NCBI GenBank assembly: GCA_022432975.1
Contig: CM039511.1
Coordinates: 23,524,557-23,588,556, forward strand
Source of the DNA: Begonia masoniana
Taxonomy: Eukaryota > Streptophyta > Magnoliopsida > Cucurbitales > Begoniaceae
DNA: 64,000 bases
Direction: 5' to 3'
This document shows positions 32,861-44,622 of this stretch, piece by piece. Position 1 is the first letter of the stretch, and each line of letters opens with the position of its first letter. Below the pieces are notes generated by a model. That model searched no databases and was not told where the DNA came from. It saw only the letters and a program-made list of their open reading frames with translations. Made by a program: the position numbers and the translations under genes.

Positions 32861-33990
32861 TGTAACACCCGGTTTCTATTAACCGATTTACCTTTTTCCA
32901 TTTATAGAGGATGTTTTATAATTGAAATTGAGTGATTTAGTGATTAGATTAATAAGTGAATGAGTAAGGACAAAATGGTAAATTGTAATTTTATTGTGGA
33001 TAAAGTATTTAAGGGAGGGTTTAATGAGGTTTAGCCGCCGCTATTCCCTCGTTTTTCCTTTCTCGGTATCCAGCTCCAGCTCAACAGAGTTCCAGGTGAT
33101 TTTTCCCCTCCGATCTCCATTTCCTCAAATTAGGTAAGTTTTCCCTTCGTTTTCTCGAGATTTAGTGGCTAGATAGCAGAGAGAGTGCAATGAGTGTATT
33201 TTTGAGAATGCTGTAAGTGAGTTGAGTTCGGGTTAGTGATGAATCATGAATGTGCGATGATCCGAACTTCTAAACTAGCTCCTTAGGTTTGTGAATGGTA
33301 TAGGATGAAGTTTAGTGAAGATCTGACTGGTATTTTGTTTATGACATTAGGTGAACAGGGCTTCCAAAGTAGTTGAAATCGAGCGATTTCCAGGAGACCA
33401 GGTAAGTGAAGTTTGCTTGCGCCTTCTGGCCTACATCACAAAATATTAGGAACATGTTTATTTGAATGTGTCTGTATGCTATGCATCATGTTTTAAAAGT
33501 ATACGAAAATGAATTTGAATGCATGTTGGCATGGTAAGAAATGAACATAATGAAACAGCTATGCGAAATAGATTTACTGTTAAGGGAAGTAATCCGCCCC
33601 TTAATGAGACAGTGAATATTTGTACTTTGGGAGAGTTGATCCAACTCCCAATTTCACAGGGGGATCGGAAACAGCTATGTGAATTAGATTACTGTTATGG
33701 GAAGTAATCCGCCCCTTAATGAGTCAGTGGATATTTATTCTTTAGGAGAGTTGATCCAACTCCCAATTTCCCAGGGGGATCTGAACGGAAACGATGAATG
33801 ACAACTGAGATGAGAAAGTAGAAATTGCTTGATTAAGATTCAGATATCAGCATTTCATTTCATTACTGCTTTACTTACTTAGCATTAAGCTAATGGATGA
33901 GTTTTGTGATGTAGGTGAATAAGTTACAGCAGGTGTGTTTACTGAGTTTGCCGAGGACTAGTCAGGTTGGAGGAGTGCATCTATGTAACA
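32861..33990 (+). repeat. Element C 5' LTR, first piece
   Basis: Begins TGTAACACCCGGTTTC. Contains a duplicated unit of about 115 bp (33556-33667 and 33668-33782), each with an AGTTGATCCAACT hairpin word and CCGCCCCTTAATGAG. It is split by D at the TTCTG site (33991-33995). Confidence 0.88.
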
Positions 33991-33995
33991 TTCTG

Positions 33996-35510
33996 TGTAA
34001 GGCCCGAGTTTTCTGAACTCGGTTTGTTACATCTGAACCCGGATATTTACTAAGAAACCTTGGACCGAATTTAAAACTTTCTACGGAATTCAAATTTTAA
34101 CGTTTGATAAAACATGAAGACTTGCAGCGGAAAAATTCTTCGAGCAAAAAAAATAGAATTGACCAAAACTATGCAACAGTGTTTGAATGATTGAATAAAA
34201 TATTAAAAAAATAGTTCAGCCGGAAGGGATAAAGGTTTAAGCGTAAATTACTTAAAATTTAAGAAAGTCAAACACATCATCCGGAGAACGAAGTCAACCG
34301 GAAGGAACTAGCTTAGATAGAAGGTTTTTCTTAACAACAAAACGACAAAGTTTTGGCTACATCATCCGGTCACAAAACGACAAAGTACAGCCTTTATCTA
34401 CCGGTGACGTCAGCCGGATGATTTTCCTCATCCGATCGACTTTACTCTACATCCACCGGTGACATCAGCCGGATGATTTCCTTATCCGATCGACTTTACT
34501 CTACATCCACCGGTGACGTCAGCCGGATGATTATCTTCCGATGGCTTCCACTTAAGACATCTTCCGATAGACAACTAAACAACAACTCAATCTCTGCCGG
34601 TAGACTTCATCTACCGATAGAGAACAGAATCACATTTATCCACTTCATGGCTTACAATCACAACTCTAATCACAGAAAAGAGTTTGCTCACTTCACTGAA
34701 ACATTCAGAAATAATTCAAATCGTTGCATTTCTCAAATCCAGTAAAAATCCAGTATTAAAACTAACGGAATACTAACATTAGAAGGGTCTCAAAATATTT
34801 TTGAAAACATCCAAGCAACTTCTTTCATTAGGAAAGTTTTAACATACTCAATTTGAAATCAATGTTCACTACACCTTCACAACCACAGCACAGACACTAG
34901 TTAAACGCCCCATCAGCTGCCAGTCTGTTACAAGGATGCACTCCTCCAACCAGTCTAGTCCTCAGTAGACTCAAAAGCACACCTGTTATCACTTCTTCAC
35001 CTACATCACAAAACTCATCTATTAGCCTAATGCTAAGCAAGTAAAGCAATGATGAAATGGAAATGCTGAAACATAAAGCTTCCTAAACATGAAGTTTCTA
35101 CTTTCTCATCTCAGTTGCATATTCATCATTCTGTTCAGATCCCCCTGTGAAGTTGGGAGTTGGATCAACTCTCCCAAAGTATAAATATCCACTGTCTCAT
35201 TAAGGGGCGGATTAATTCTCTTAACAGTAAGGCTGATTCACTATTCAGATCCCCCTGTGAAATTGGGAGTTGGATCAACTCTCCCAAAGTATAAATATCC
35301 ACTGTCTCATTAAGGGTTGGATTAGTTCCCTTAACAGTAAAACTGATTCACATAACTGTTTCAATATGTTCAATCCTTACCATGCCAGCATGCATTCAAA
35401 TTCATTTTCGTATTCTTTTAAAACATGATGCATACACACAGACACCTCCCAGTAAACACAATCCTAACGTTTTGTGATGTAGGCCCGAAGGCACAAGCAA
35501 AACTTTACTT
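33996..35510 (-). repeat. Element D 3' LTR, truncated
   Basis: Matches the D 5' LTR from 38093 to its 40588 equivalent, apart from the array region. It has only three 54-bp-type units (TGACGTCA at 34405 and 34513, a TGACATCA variant near 34460), against 24 in the 5' LTR. It breaks off at 35510, losing the last 550 bp or so. Confidence 0.88.
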
Positions 35511-35565
35511 ACCTTCCTTAATTGCTTCGTTTAATCATCGCAGGGCAACAAGCAAAACTTTACTT
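35511..35565. other. Deletion junction with patchwork filler DNA in D
   Basis: Between LTR sequence (to 35510) and pol sequence (from about 35566) lie three copied patches: 35514-35527 matches 35598-35611 (14 nt), 35530-35546 matches 36895-36911 (17 nt), 35548-35565 matches LTR 35493-35510 (18 nt). All three are in the same orientation as their source. Confidence 0.85.
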
Positions 35566-37940
35566 CGAATGTCAGTGGCATTCTTCGGTTGAGGCCATTC
35601 CTTAATTGCTTGAACCTTGGCTGGGTCAACAGATATCCCATCTCCAGAGATCACATGACCAAGAAAATGAACTTTGTCCAACCAAAACTCACACTTAGAA
35701 AAGTTGGTGCTGCCTCAGTAATCCTAACACCAAGCTTAAGTGTCATGCATGCTCTTCCTTAGTTCTAGAATAGATTAGAATGTCATCTATGAATACTATG
35801 ACAAATTTGTCCAAAAACTCGTGAAACACCCTATTCATGAGGTCCATGAAGGCTGCTGGAGCATTTGTCAAACCAAAAGACATAACCAAAAACTCATAAT
35901 GTCCATACCTTGTGCGAAAAGCAGTCTTTGGGATATCTTCAGTTTTAACCTTTAGCTGGTAATAACCAGACCTCAAGTCAATCTTGGAGAAAACTCTCGC
36001 ACTCTTAAGCTGGTCAAATAAGTCATCAATCCTCGGCAAAGGGTACTTGTTCTTGACAGTTAGTTTATTCAATTCTCTATAATCTATGCACATACGCATT
36101 GATCCATCTTTCTTTTTGACAAAAAGGACCGGTGCACCCCATGGTGAAAAGCTAGGGCGTATGAACCCTTTATCCAACAATTCCTCCAACTGTTTCTTTA
36201 ATTCTTTAAGTTTTGTTGGTGCCAGTCTATATGGATTTTTAGACACAGGCTCGGCTCCGGGGTAAATATCTACAACAAATTCAATTTTCCTATCTGGTGG
36301 CAAACCAGGAAGGTCATCCAAGAATACTTCGGGGAAGTCTTGGACAATCAGGACATTCTGAGGGTTTGCTTTTCCTACAAGCTGTGTGTCTAAAACGCTA
36401 GCTAAGAAGCACAAATACTCTCCACACAGGGAAGGCCATGTGTTAATAGAAGTCATCACAGACATTCCCTTACTCTTCTTTGAAGCTTGAAAGGTATGCT
36501 TCAAACTACCAGGGGATTGGAAGCTAACTATTCCAGTTCTACAATATATTGTGGCATGATGTTTAAACAACCAATCCATTCCTAGGATTACATCGAATCC
36601 TATTATATCCATAACTATAAGGTCAGCAGGTAGACTTATATTTCCTACTAACACTTCACTGTCAAGCATCACTTGGTTAGAGTGCATGCGTTCACCAGAA
36701 GGCAATGCAACATTAAACACATGCATGGAAGGGGTAAACTGTACATCTAACTTTATAGCAAAAGCAGATGCTATAAATGAATGCGTGGCACCAGAATCTA
36801 TTAAAGTAAAAGCGGGCACAGAGTTGATCAATATAGTACCTGACACCACAGCAGGCTGTTCCTCACCCGACTCCGTCATAGAGAATATCCTTGGTTTAAT
36901 CATCGCAGGGCCACTCTTGGGAACCGGACAATCCCTACTAATGTGGCCGACCTTGTTACAATTGTAGCATCTGGTGACCTAGGCTTCGAGCATTCTTTGA
37001 ATGTGTGTCCAACCTCCTCACAGTTGAAACACTTCCCAAAGCCCAGTCTGCATTCCCCCGGGTGGTTCTTCAAACACTTAGGACACTGGAGAAATTTCCT
37101 GACATTCTGTACCTTTTCTCCTGCTCCTTGGCTATTTTGGCCTTCACTTGGCCTCTTCGTTTCTCTTAGTTGGTATGGCTGGTTAAACCTTTGCGGGACC
37201 TCCTTTGGTCCAGCACATTTCCTTTCAGCTTCTTCCACTTCCAGAGCAGTGGACACGACCTCGCTGAATGTCAAGCCTTTAATACCACAAAATTTAACCC
37301 CTCGGTAGATTTCTGGCTTTAGTCCATGCATAAATTTAAACACTTTATCCTCTTCCTTGTGAGCAAAATGTCCAGCAAACCTAGACAAAGACTCAAATTG
37401 TCTACTGTACTCGGCCACGGACCCTGTCTGTTTCAAGTTTAAAAACTCCAATTTCTTCGCGGTTTGGACTGTGCTGTTAAAATACTTCTCATAGAAGACG
37501 TCCTTGAACTGTGACCAAGGCATCGCCATAACATCAGTGGTGGTCTCTTTTGTTTCCCACCAGAGTTGAGCTTCACCAGCCAAGTAGAATGTTGCCAACG
37601 TGACCTTGTCTCCTTCTCCAATGTTGGCACACCTAAACATACTCTCAATCTTTCTAAGCAATCCATCAGCAACAACTGGATCAGATGACTGTCCATCAAA
37701 CGTGGGTGGTCTTAGTCTCCGGAATCTATCTCCAGAATGTTCATTGCTAGAACCAGAGTTAGCACTTCCTTGTACTTCTCGGTTCAACAGTACTCCTAGT
37801 TGGTCAGACTGTTGGCGCACTAAGTCAGTTTGCTGACGCACTAAATCCGTCAGCTGCCTAATCACACTAGGCTCTTCTTCACCCCTCACATTTGGCATTT
37901 CTCTCGGCACTCTAGGTCTCCCCGGGCGTCTGGCTATTGA
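35566..37940 (-). pseudogene. gag-pol: Element D gag-pol, 3' part deleted
   Basis: Gag (37940 to about 36985) with WWETKETTTDV and zinc knuckle CFNCEEVGHTFKEC (about 37025); a second zinc knuckle word lies across a frameshift near 36980. Protease [12 protein letters not shown] (about 36800), RT with FIDD (about 35785), ending near 35566. Compared with C, the start codon ATG reads ATA (about 37940) and one base is missing near 36981. RNase H, integrase and chromodomain are absent because of the deletion. Confidence 0.88.
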
Positions 37941-38077
37941 ACTAAATTCCTGCACAGGGTTATTTATACTCTTAAATATCTATGAACTAAGGGTAACATA
38001 AACACTTACAGTTGTTAAAGTACTTCCATGCAACGATCGGCACTGATGAGTAATCTTTTGAACGGTTTAACTGAATG

Positions 38078-38089
38078 TCTCTGATACCA
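38078..38089 (-). promoter_or_regulatory. Element D primer-binding site
   Basis: TCTCTGATACCA, reverse complement TGGTATCAGAGA, 3 bp from the LTR at 38093. The final A is shared with C (42181-42192). Confidence 0.85.
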
Positions 38090-38092
38090 TAC

Positions 38093-41000
38093 TGTAAGGC
38101 CCGAGTTTTCTGAACCCGGTTTGTTACACCTGAACCTGGATATTTACTAAGAAACCTTGGACCAAATTCAAAACTTTCTACGGAATTCAAATTTTAACGT
38201 TTGATAAAACATGAAGACTTGCAGCGGAAAAATTCTTCGAGCAAAAAAAATAGAATTGACCAAAACTATGCAACAGTGTTTGAATGATTGAATAAAATAT
38301 TAAGAAAATAGTTCAGCCGGAAGGGATAAAGGTTTAAGCGTAAATTACTTAAAATTTAAGAAAGTCAAACACATCATCCGGAGAACGAAGTCAACAGGAA
38401 GGAACTGGCTTAGATAGAAGGCTTTCCTTAATAACAAAACGACAAAGTTTTGGCTACATCATCCGGTCACAAAACGACAAAGTACAGCCTTTATCTACCG
38501 GTGACGTCAGCCGGATGATTTTCCTCATCCGATCGACTTTACTCTACATCCACCGGCGACGTCAGCCGGATGATTTCCTCATCCGATCGACTTTACTCTA
38601 CATCCACCGGTGACGTCAGCCGGATGATTTCCTCATCCGATCGACTTTACTCTACATCCACCGGTGACGTCAGCCGGATGATTTCCTCATCCGATCGACT
38701 TTACTCTACATCCACCGGTGACGTCAGCCGGATGATTTCCTCATCCGATCGACTTTACTCTACATCCACCGGTGACGTCAGCCGGATGATTTCCTCATCC
38801 GATCGACTTTACTCTACATCCACCGGTGACGTCAGCCGGATGATTTCCTCATCCGATCGACTTTACTCTACATCCACCGGTGACGTCAGCCGGATGATTT
38901 CCTCATCCGATCGACTTTACTCTACATCCACCGGTGACGTCAGCCGGATGATTTCCTCATCCGATCGACTTTACTCTACATCCACCGGCGACGTCAGCCG
39001 GATGATTTCCTCATCCGATCGACTTTACTCTACATCCACCGGCGACGTCAGCCGGATGATTTCCTCATCCGATCGACTTTACTCTACATCCACCGGCGAC
39101 GTCAGCCGGATGATTTCCTCATCCGATCGACTTTACTCTACATCCACCGGTGACGTCAGCCGGATGATTTCCTCATCCGATCGACTTTACTCTACATCCA
39201 CCGGTGACGTCAGCCGGATGATTTCCTCATCCGATCGACTTTACTCTACATCCACCGGTGACGTCAGCCGGATGATTTCCTCATCCGATCGACTTTACTC
39301 TACATCCACCGGTGACGTCAGCCGGATGATTTCCTCATCCGATCGACTTTACTCTACATCCACCGGCGACGTCAGCCGGATGATTTCCTCATCCGATCGA
39401 CTTTACTCTACATCCACCGGTGACGTCAGCCGGATGATTTCCTCATCCGATCGACTTTACTCTACATCCACCGGTGACGTCAGCCGGATGATTTCCTCAT
39501 CCGATCGACTTTACTCTACATCCACCGGTGACGTCAGCCGGATGATTTCCTCATCCGATCGACTTTACTCTACATCCACCGGCGACGTCAGCCGGATGAT
39601 TTCCTCATCCGATCGACTTTACTCTACATCCACCGGCGACGTCAGCCGGATGATTTCCTCATCCGATCGACTTTACTCTACATCCACCGGCGACGTCAGC
39701 CGGATGATTTCCTCATCCGATCGACTTTACTCTACATCCACCGGTGACGTCAGCCGGATGATAGAGTTTGCTCACTTCACTGAAACATTCAGAAATAATT
39801 CAAATCATTGCATTTCTCAAATCCAGTAAAAATCCAGTATTAAAAATAACGGAATACTAACATCAGAAGGGTCTCAAAATATTTTTGAAAACATCCAAGC
39901 AACTTCTTTCATTAGAAAGTTTAACATACTCAATTTTAAATCAATGTTCACTACACCTTCACAACCACAGACACTAGTTAAACCGCCCCATCAGCTGCCA
40001 GTCTGTTACAAGGATGCACTCCTCCAACCAGTCTAGTCCTCAGTAGACTCAGAAAGCACACCTGTTATCACTTCTTCACCTACATCACAAAACTCATCTA
40101 TTAGCCTAATGCTAAGCAAGTAAAGCAATGATGAAATGGAAATGCTAAAACATAAAGCTTCCTAAACATGCAGTTTCTACTTTCTCATCTCAGTTGCATA
40201 TTCATCATTCTGTTCAGATCCCGCTGTGAAGTTGGGAGTTGGATCAACTCTCCCAAAGTATAAATATCCACTGTCTCATTAAGGGGCGGATTAATTCTCT
40301 TAACAGTAAGGCTGATTCACTATTAAGATCCCCCTGTGAAATTGGGAGTTGGATCGACTCTCCCAAAGTATAAATATCCACTGTCTCATTAAGGGTTGGA
40401 TTAGTTCCCTTAACAGTAAAACTGATTCACATAACTGTTTCAATATGTTCAATCCTTACCATGCCAGCATGCATTCAAATTCATTTTCGTATTCTTTTAA
40501 AACATGATGCATACACACAGACACCTCCCAGTAAACACAATCCTAACGTTTTGTGATGTAGGCCCGAAGGCACAAGCAAAACTTTACTTACCTGGATTCC
40601 TGGTGTATACTCGGTTAGGAGTTGCCTCGGAAATGCTCACCTAGAACCATAAACAGAACATTAAGCCAATCTTTACTAATCCCCATTCTAAAGCATTCTG
40701 AAACTTAAGTGGACCGTTAGGAGTTCTATTCACCAAGCATTTTCCAAATTTTCACCCCAACCCGAATCTACACTCATTCACAGCATACACAAAATCCCCA
40801 CATTGTACTCCCTCAGCTATCTAACTGCTTAAACTTAAGAGGAATGAGGAAAACTTTCCTAAGTTGAAAGAGAGTCGAGGGAGGAAGAAATCGCCCGAAA
40901 GTTTTCTGCTGAAGAGCTGAAGGCCGGGAGAGAAATAAGGGAATTAGTGGCGGCTACTGAGCAATAAACCCCAAATCACAAACCTTAAATACATTATCCT

Positions 41001-41137
41001 TTTTTTTTAAATTTCTAATTACATTTCTGCCCTTGCCTAGTCATTTATTAACCTAATCAATAACTCCCCCAACCCTTCTATAATAGTACGTTATTAACAA
41101 TAACTCAAATTTTGACTCAATGGAACCGGGTGCTACA
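38093..41137 (-). repeat. Element D 5' LTR with expanded array
   Basis: 3045 bp, from TGTAAGGCCC to GGTGCTACA. It holds the 54-bp array (38502-39763). About 190 bp that follow the units in the 3' LTR (34525-34680) are missing here, so the array ends directly at an AGAGTTTGCTCAC word. Two hairpin units of about 115 bp lie near 40215-40440. Confidence 0.92.
38502..39763. repeat. Minisatellite, 54-bp unit with TGACGTCA core
   Basis: Twenty-four units from the first GACGTCA core at 38502 to the last at 39745. Sixteen have the full palindrome TGACGTCA and eight have CGACGTCA. The rest of each unit is almost invariant (CAGCCGGATGATTTCCTCAT, CCGATCGACTTTACTCTACA, CCACCGG). As 54 is a multiple of three, the array is open in frame as an 18-residue repeat of 419 codons; this is a by-product, not a protein gene. 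Confidence 0.97.
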
Positions 41138-41142
41138 TTCTG

Positions 41143-42177
41143 GCAGTTGATGGGGCGGTTTAACTGGTGTCAGTTGGTGTGAAGGTTTAGTTGACAATGT
41201 TTCAATTTAAGTATGCTGAGTTTTCATGACAGTAGTGGTTTTTAATATTTTGAATACGTTTTGAGATTTCCTGATAAAAATATTCTGTTGAGTTTTTAAA
41301 TGTTGGTTTTTATTGGATTTGGGTAATGCAATGATTCGAATTATTTCTGAATGGTTTCAGTGGAGTAGTAAATTCTTTTCTGTACTTAGAGTCGTGTTTG
41401 CATAGCAAGAAATAGTCGAAATGTCATTCTGTCCTCTATCGGTAGATGATGTCTATCGGTAGATGTTAAGTTATAGTTATGTTGTCTATCGGAAGATGTC
41501 TTCAGTAAGGCCATCGGATGATGTCTCAGTAAAGTCATCGGTACATGAAATTTATTCAATCGGATGATGTAGATTAAATTCTATCGGAAGATGTAGATTT
41601 TACACTATCAGTATGAGTGGGTATTATGTTTTGTCGTTTAGTGATCGGTGTATGCAGTTTATTCTATCGGAAGAAGGGAATGAGAGATTTTTGTCGTTTT
41701 GCTGTCGATAGATGCGGGTCGTAAAACTTGTCGTTTTGCGATCGGTTGATGTTGGATAATTGATTTATCCGGCTGACGTCATTGGTAGATGCAGTCCACC
41801 GAGTGATGTCTTTTGTTTCCAACTCTTCTGGTTGACGTTATCGGTAGAAGCCTTCTATTTTCTGTTTCTGCTTCTTCCGATTTACTTATTTCATCGGCAG
41901 ATGCGTTTGACTTCTGCACCTTCTCAAGTATTCCACGATTTAAACCTTTATTTCCTAATTGATGATTGTTTCTTAGCATTTCAAACAATGTTTCGTAGTT
42001 TTGTTTAAACCCTATTGTCGCTCAAATGATTTCCGCTGCAAATTTTTAATTGTATTGAGATTTTAGCAAATGTCAAATCTTGAATATTGAGAGAAGTTTT
42101 AAAATATGGTTGAAATTTCTTAGTCGTGTACGGACTTTTGTGTGACGAACCGGGTTCAGATAACTCGGGGCGTTATA
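41143..42177 (+). repeat. Element C 5' LTR, second piece
   Basis: Continues C after D and its duplicated TTCTG. Contains CCGGCTGACGTCATTGG (about 41768) and many TCGGWAGATG words, and ends CTCGGGGCGTTATA next to the primer site. Confidence 0.87.
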
Positions 42178-42180
42178 GTG

Positions 42181-42192
42181 TGGTATCAGAGA
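42181..42192 (+). promoter_or_regulatory. Element C primer-binding site
   Basis: TGGTATCAGAGA, initiator Met tRNA type with a final A instead of C, 3 bp after the LTR end. Confidence 0.85.
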
Positions 42193-42332
42193 CATTCAGT
42201 TAAACCGTTCAAAAGATTACTCATCAATGCCAATCGTTGCTTGGAAGTACTTCAACAACTGTAAGTGTTTATGTTAACCTTAATTAATAGATATTTAAGA
42301 GTGTAATTAACCCTGTGCAGGAATTTAGTACA

Positions 42333-44607
42333 ATGGTCAGACGCCTAGGGAGACCTAGAGTGCCGAGAGAAATGCCAAATGTGAGAGAGGAAGAGGAGCC
42401 TAGTGTGATTAGGCAGCTGACAGATTTAGTGCGTCAGCAAACTGACCTAGTGCGCCAACAATCTGACCAACTAGGAGTGCTGTTGAACCGAGAGGTGCAA
42501 GGAAGTGCCAACTCGGGTTCTAGCAATGAACATTCTGGAGATAGATTTCGGAGACTAAGACCACCCACGTTTGATGGACAGTCATCTGATCCAGTTGTTG
42601 CTGATGGATGGCTTAGAAAGATTGAGAGTATGTTTAGGTGTGCCAACATTGAAGAAGGAGACAAGGTCACGTTGGCAACATTCTACTTGGCTGGTGAAGC
42701 TCAACTCTGGTGGGAAACAATAGAGACCACCACTGATGTTATGGCGATGCATTGGTCACAGTTCAAGGACGTCTTCTATTAGAGGTATTTTAACAGCACA
42801 GTCCAAACCGCAAAGAAATTGGAGTTTTTAAACTTGAAGCAGACAGGGTCCGTGGCCGAGTACAGTAGACAATTTGAGTCTTTGTCCAGGTTTGCTGGAC
42901 ATTTTGCTCACAAGGAAGAGGATAAAGTGTTTAAATTTATGCATGGACTGAAGCCAGAAATCTACCGAGGGGTTAAATTTTGTGGTATTAAAGGCTTGAC
43001 ATTCAGCGAGGTCGTGTCCACTGCTCTGGAAGTGGAAGAAGCTGAAAGGAAATGTGCTGGACCAAAGGAGGTCCCGCAAAGGTTTAACCAGCCATACCAA
43101 CTAAGAGAAACGAAGAGGCCAAGTGAAGGCCAAAATAGCCAAGGAGCAGGAGGAAAGGTACAGAATGTCAGGAAATTTCCCCAGTGTCCTAAGTGTTTGA
43201 AGAACCACCCGGGGGAATGCAGACTGGGCTTTGGGAAGTGCTTTAACTGTGAGAGGTTAGACACACGTCAAGGAATGCTCGAAGCCAAGAATCACCAGAT
43301 GCTACAATTGTAACAAGGTCGGCCACATTAGTAGAGACTGTCCAGTTCCTAAGAATATTCCTGCTATGATTAAACCAAGAATATTCTCCATGACGGAGTC
43401 GGGTGAGGAACAGCCCGCTGTTGTGTCAGGTACTATATTGATTAACTCTGTGCCTGCTTTTACTTTAATAGATTCTGGTGCGACGCATTCATTCATAGCA
43501 TCTGCATTTGCTGTTAGGTTAGGTGTACAGTTTACCCCTTCCATGCATGTGTTTAGTGTTGCATTACCTTCCGGTGAACGCATGCACTCTAACCAGGTGA
43601 TGCTTGACAGTGTCGTGTTAGTAGGGAACGTAATCTACCTGCTGATCTTATAATTATGGATATATTAGGATTTGATGTAATCCTAGGTATGGACTGGTTG
43701 TTTAAACACCACGCCACAATTGATTGTAGAACTAGAATAGTTAGCTTTCAACCCCCTGGTAATTTGAAACATACCTTTCAAGCTTCAAGGAAGAGTAAGG
43801 AAATGTCTATGATGACTTCTATTAACACTAGATCTTCCCTGTGTGGAGAGTATTTGTGCTTCTTAGCTAGCGTTTTAGACACACATCTTGTAGGAAAAGC
43901 AAATCCTCAAAATGTCTTAATTGTCCAAGACTTCCCCGAAGTGTTTTTAGATGACCTTCCCGGTTTACCACTAGATAGAGAAATTGAATTTGTTGTAGAT
44001 GTTTACCTCGGCGCCGAACCTGTGTCTAAAAATCTATATAGACTAGCACCTACAGAACTTAAGGAATTGACAAACCAGTTGGAGGATTTATTGGAGAAAG
44101 GGTTCATATACCCTAGCTTTTCACCGTGGGGTGCACCTGTCCTTTTTGTCAAAAAGAAAGATGGATCAATGCGTATGTGCATTGATTATAGAGAATTGAA
44201 TAAGTTAACTGTCAAGAACAAGTATCCTTTACCAAGGATTGATGATTTATTTGACCAACTTAATGGTGCAAGAGTTTTCTCTAAGATTGACCTTAGGTCC
44301 GGTTATTATCAGTTGAAGGTTAAATCTAAAGATATCCCAAAGACTGCCTTTCACACAAGATATGGACATTATGAGTTTTTGGTTATGTCCTTTGGGTTGA
44401 CAAATGCCCCAGCTGCCTTTATGGATCTTATGAATAGGGCGTTTCATGAATATCTAGATAAATTTTTCATAGTGTTCATTGATGATATTCTGATCTATTC
44501 CCGTACTAAAGATGAGCATGCTAGGCACATGATCTTGGTGTTGGAAGTATTAAAACAGCACCAACTTTACGCCAAGTTTTCTAAGTGTGAATTTTGGTTG
44601 GACCAAG
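42333..44607 (+). pseudogene. gag-pol: Element C gag-pol, truncated
   Basis: ATG at 42333 (MVRRLGRPRVP), gag with LWWETIETTTDV, two zinc knuckles (CFNCERLD.., damaged, about 43240; [15 protein letters not shown] near 43303), protease [12 protein letters not shown] (about 43470), RT with FIDD (about 44480). Defects: TAG at 42780 where D has GAG, a one-base loss near 43250, a one-base loss near 43635. RT coding ends near 44607 at the deletion junction. Confidence 0.88.
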
Positions 44608-44622
44608 TTTACGCCAAGTTTT
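44608..44622. other. Deletion junction C/E with copied filler
   Basis: TTTACGCCAAGTTTT (15 nt) repeats 44566-44580 exactly. It sits between C RT coding and E RT coding of the opposite strand, which resumes at 44623. Confidence 0.8.

Larger units (their letters stand above)
33996..41137 (-). mobile_element. Element D: chromovirus family 3, nested in C
   Basis: Boundaries TGTAAGGCCC (33996) and GGGTGCTACA (41137) with an exact 5-bp duplication TTCTG (33991-33995, 41138-41142). In element order (right to left): 5' LTR 38093-41137, primer site, gag, protease and half of RT to about 35566, then a deletion junction, then most of the 3' LTR. It inserted into the LTR of C, a member of its own family, and is the innermost element of the stack. 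Confidence 0.93.
32861..44622 (+). mobile_element. Element C: chromovirus family 3, 3' half deleted
   Basis: 5' LTR 32861-33990 plus 41138-42177 (split by D), primer site 42181-42192, gag-pol 42333 to about 44607. It inserted into the 3' LTR of A. The RNase H, integrase and 3' LTR are missing: RT coding breaks off and joins E RT in the opposite orientation near 44623. Confidence 0.87.

Noticed and set aside
38502..39763. CRISPR array
   Set aside because: Units are head to tail without unique spacers, in a plant LTR, with no cas genes.
38570..39829. 419-codon frame encoding an 18-residue repeat
   Set aside because: By-product of a 54-bp array inside the D 5' LTR. The partner LTR lacks the frame, and there is no start context or domain.
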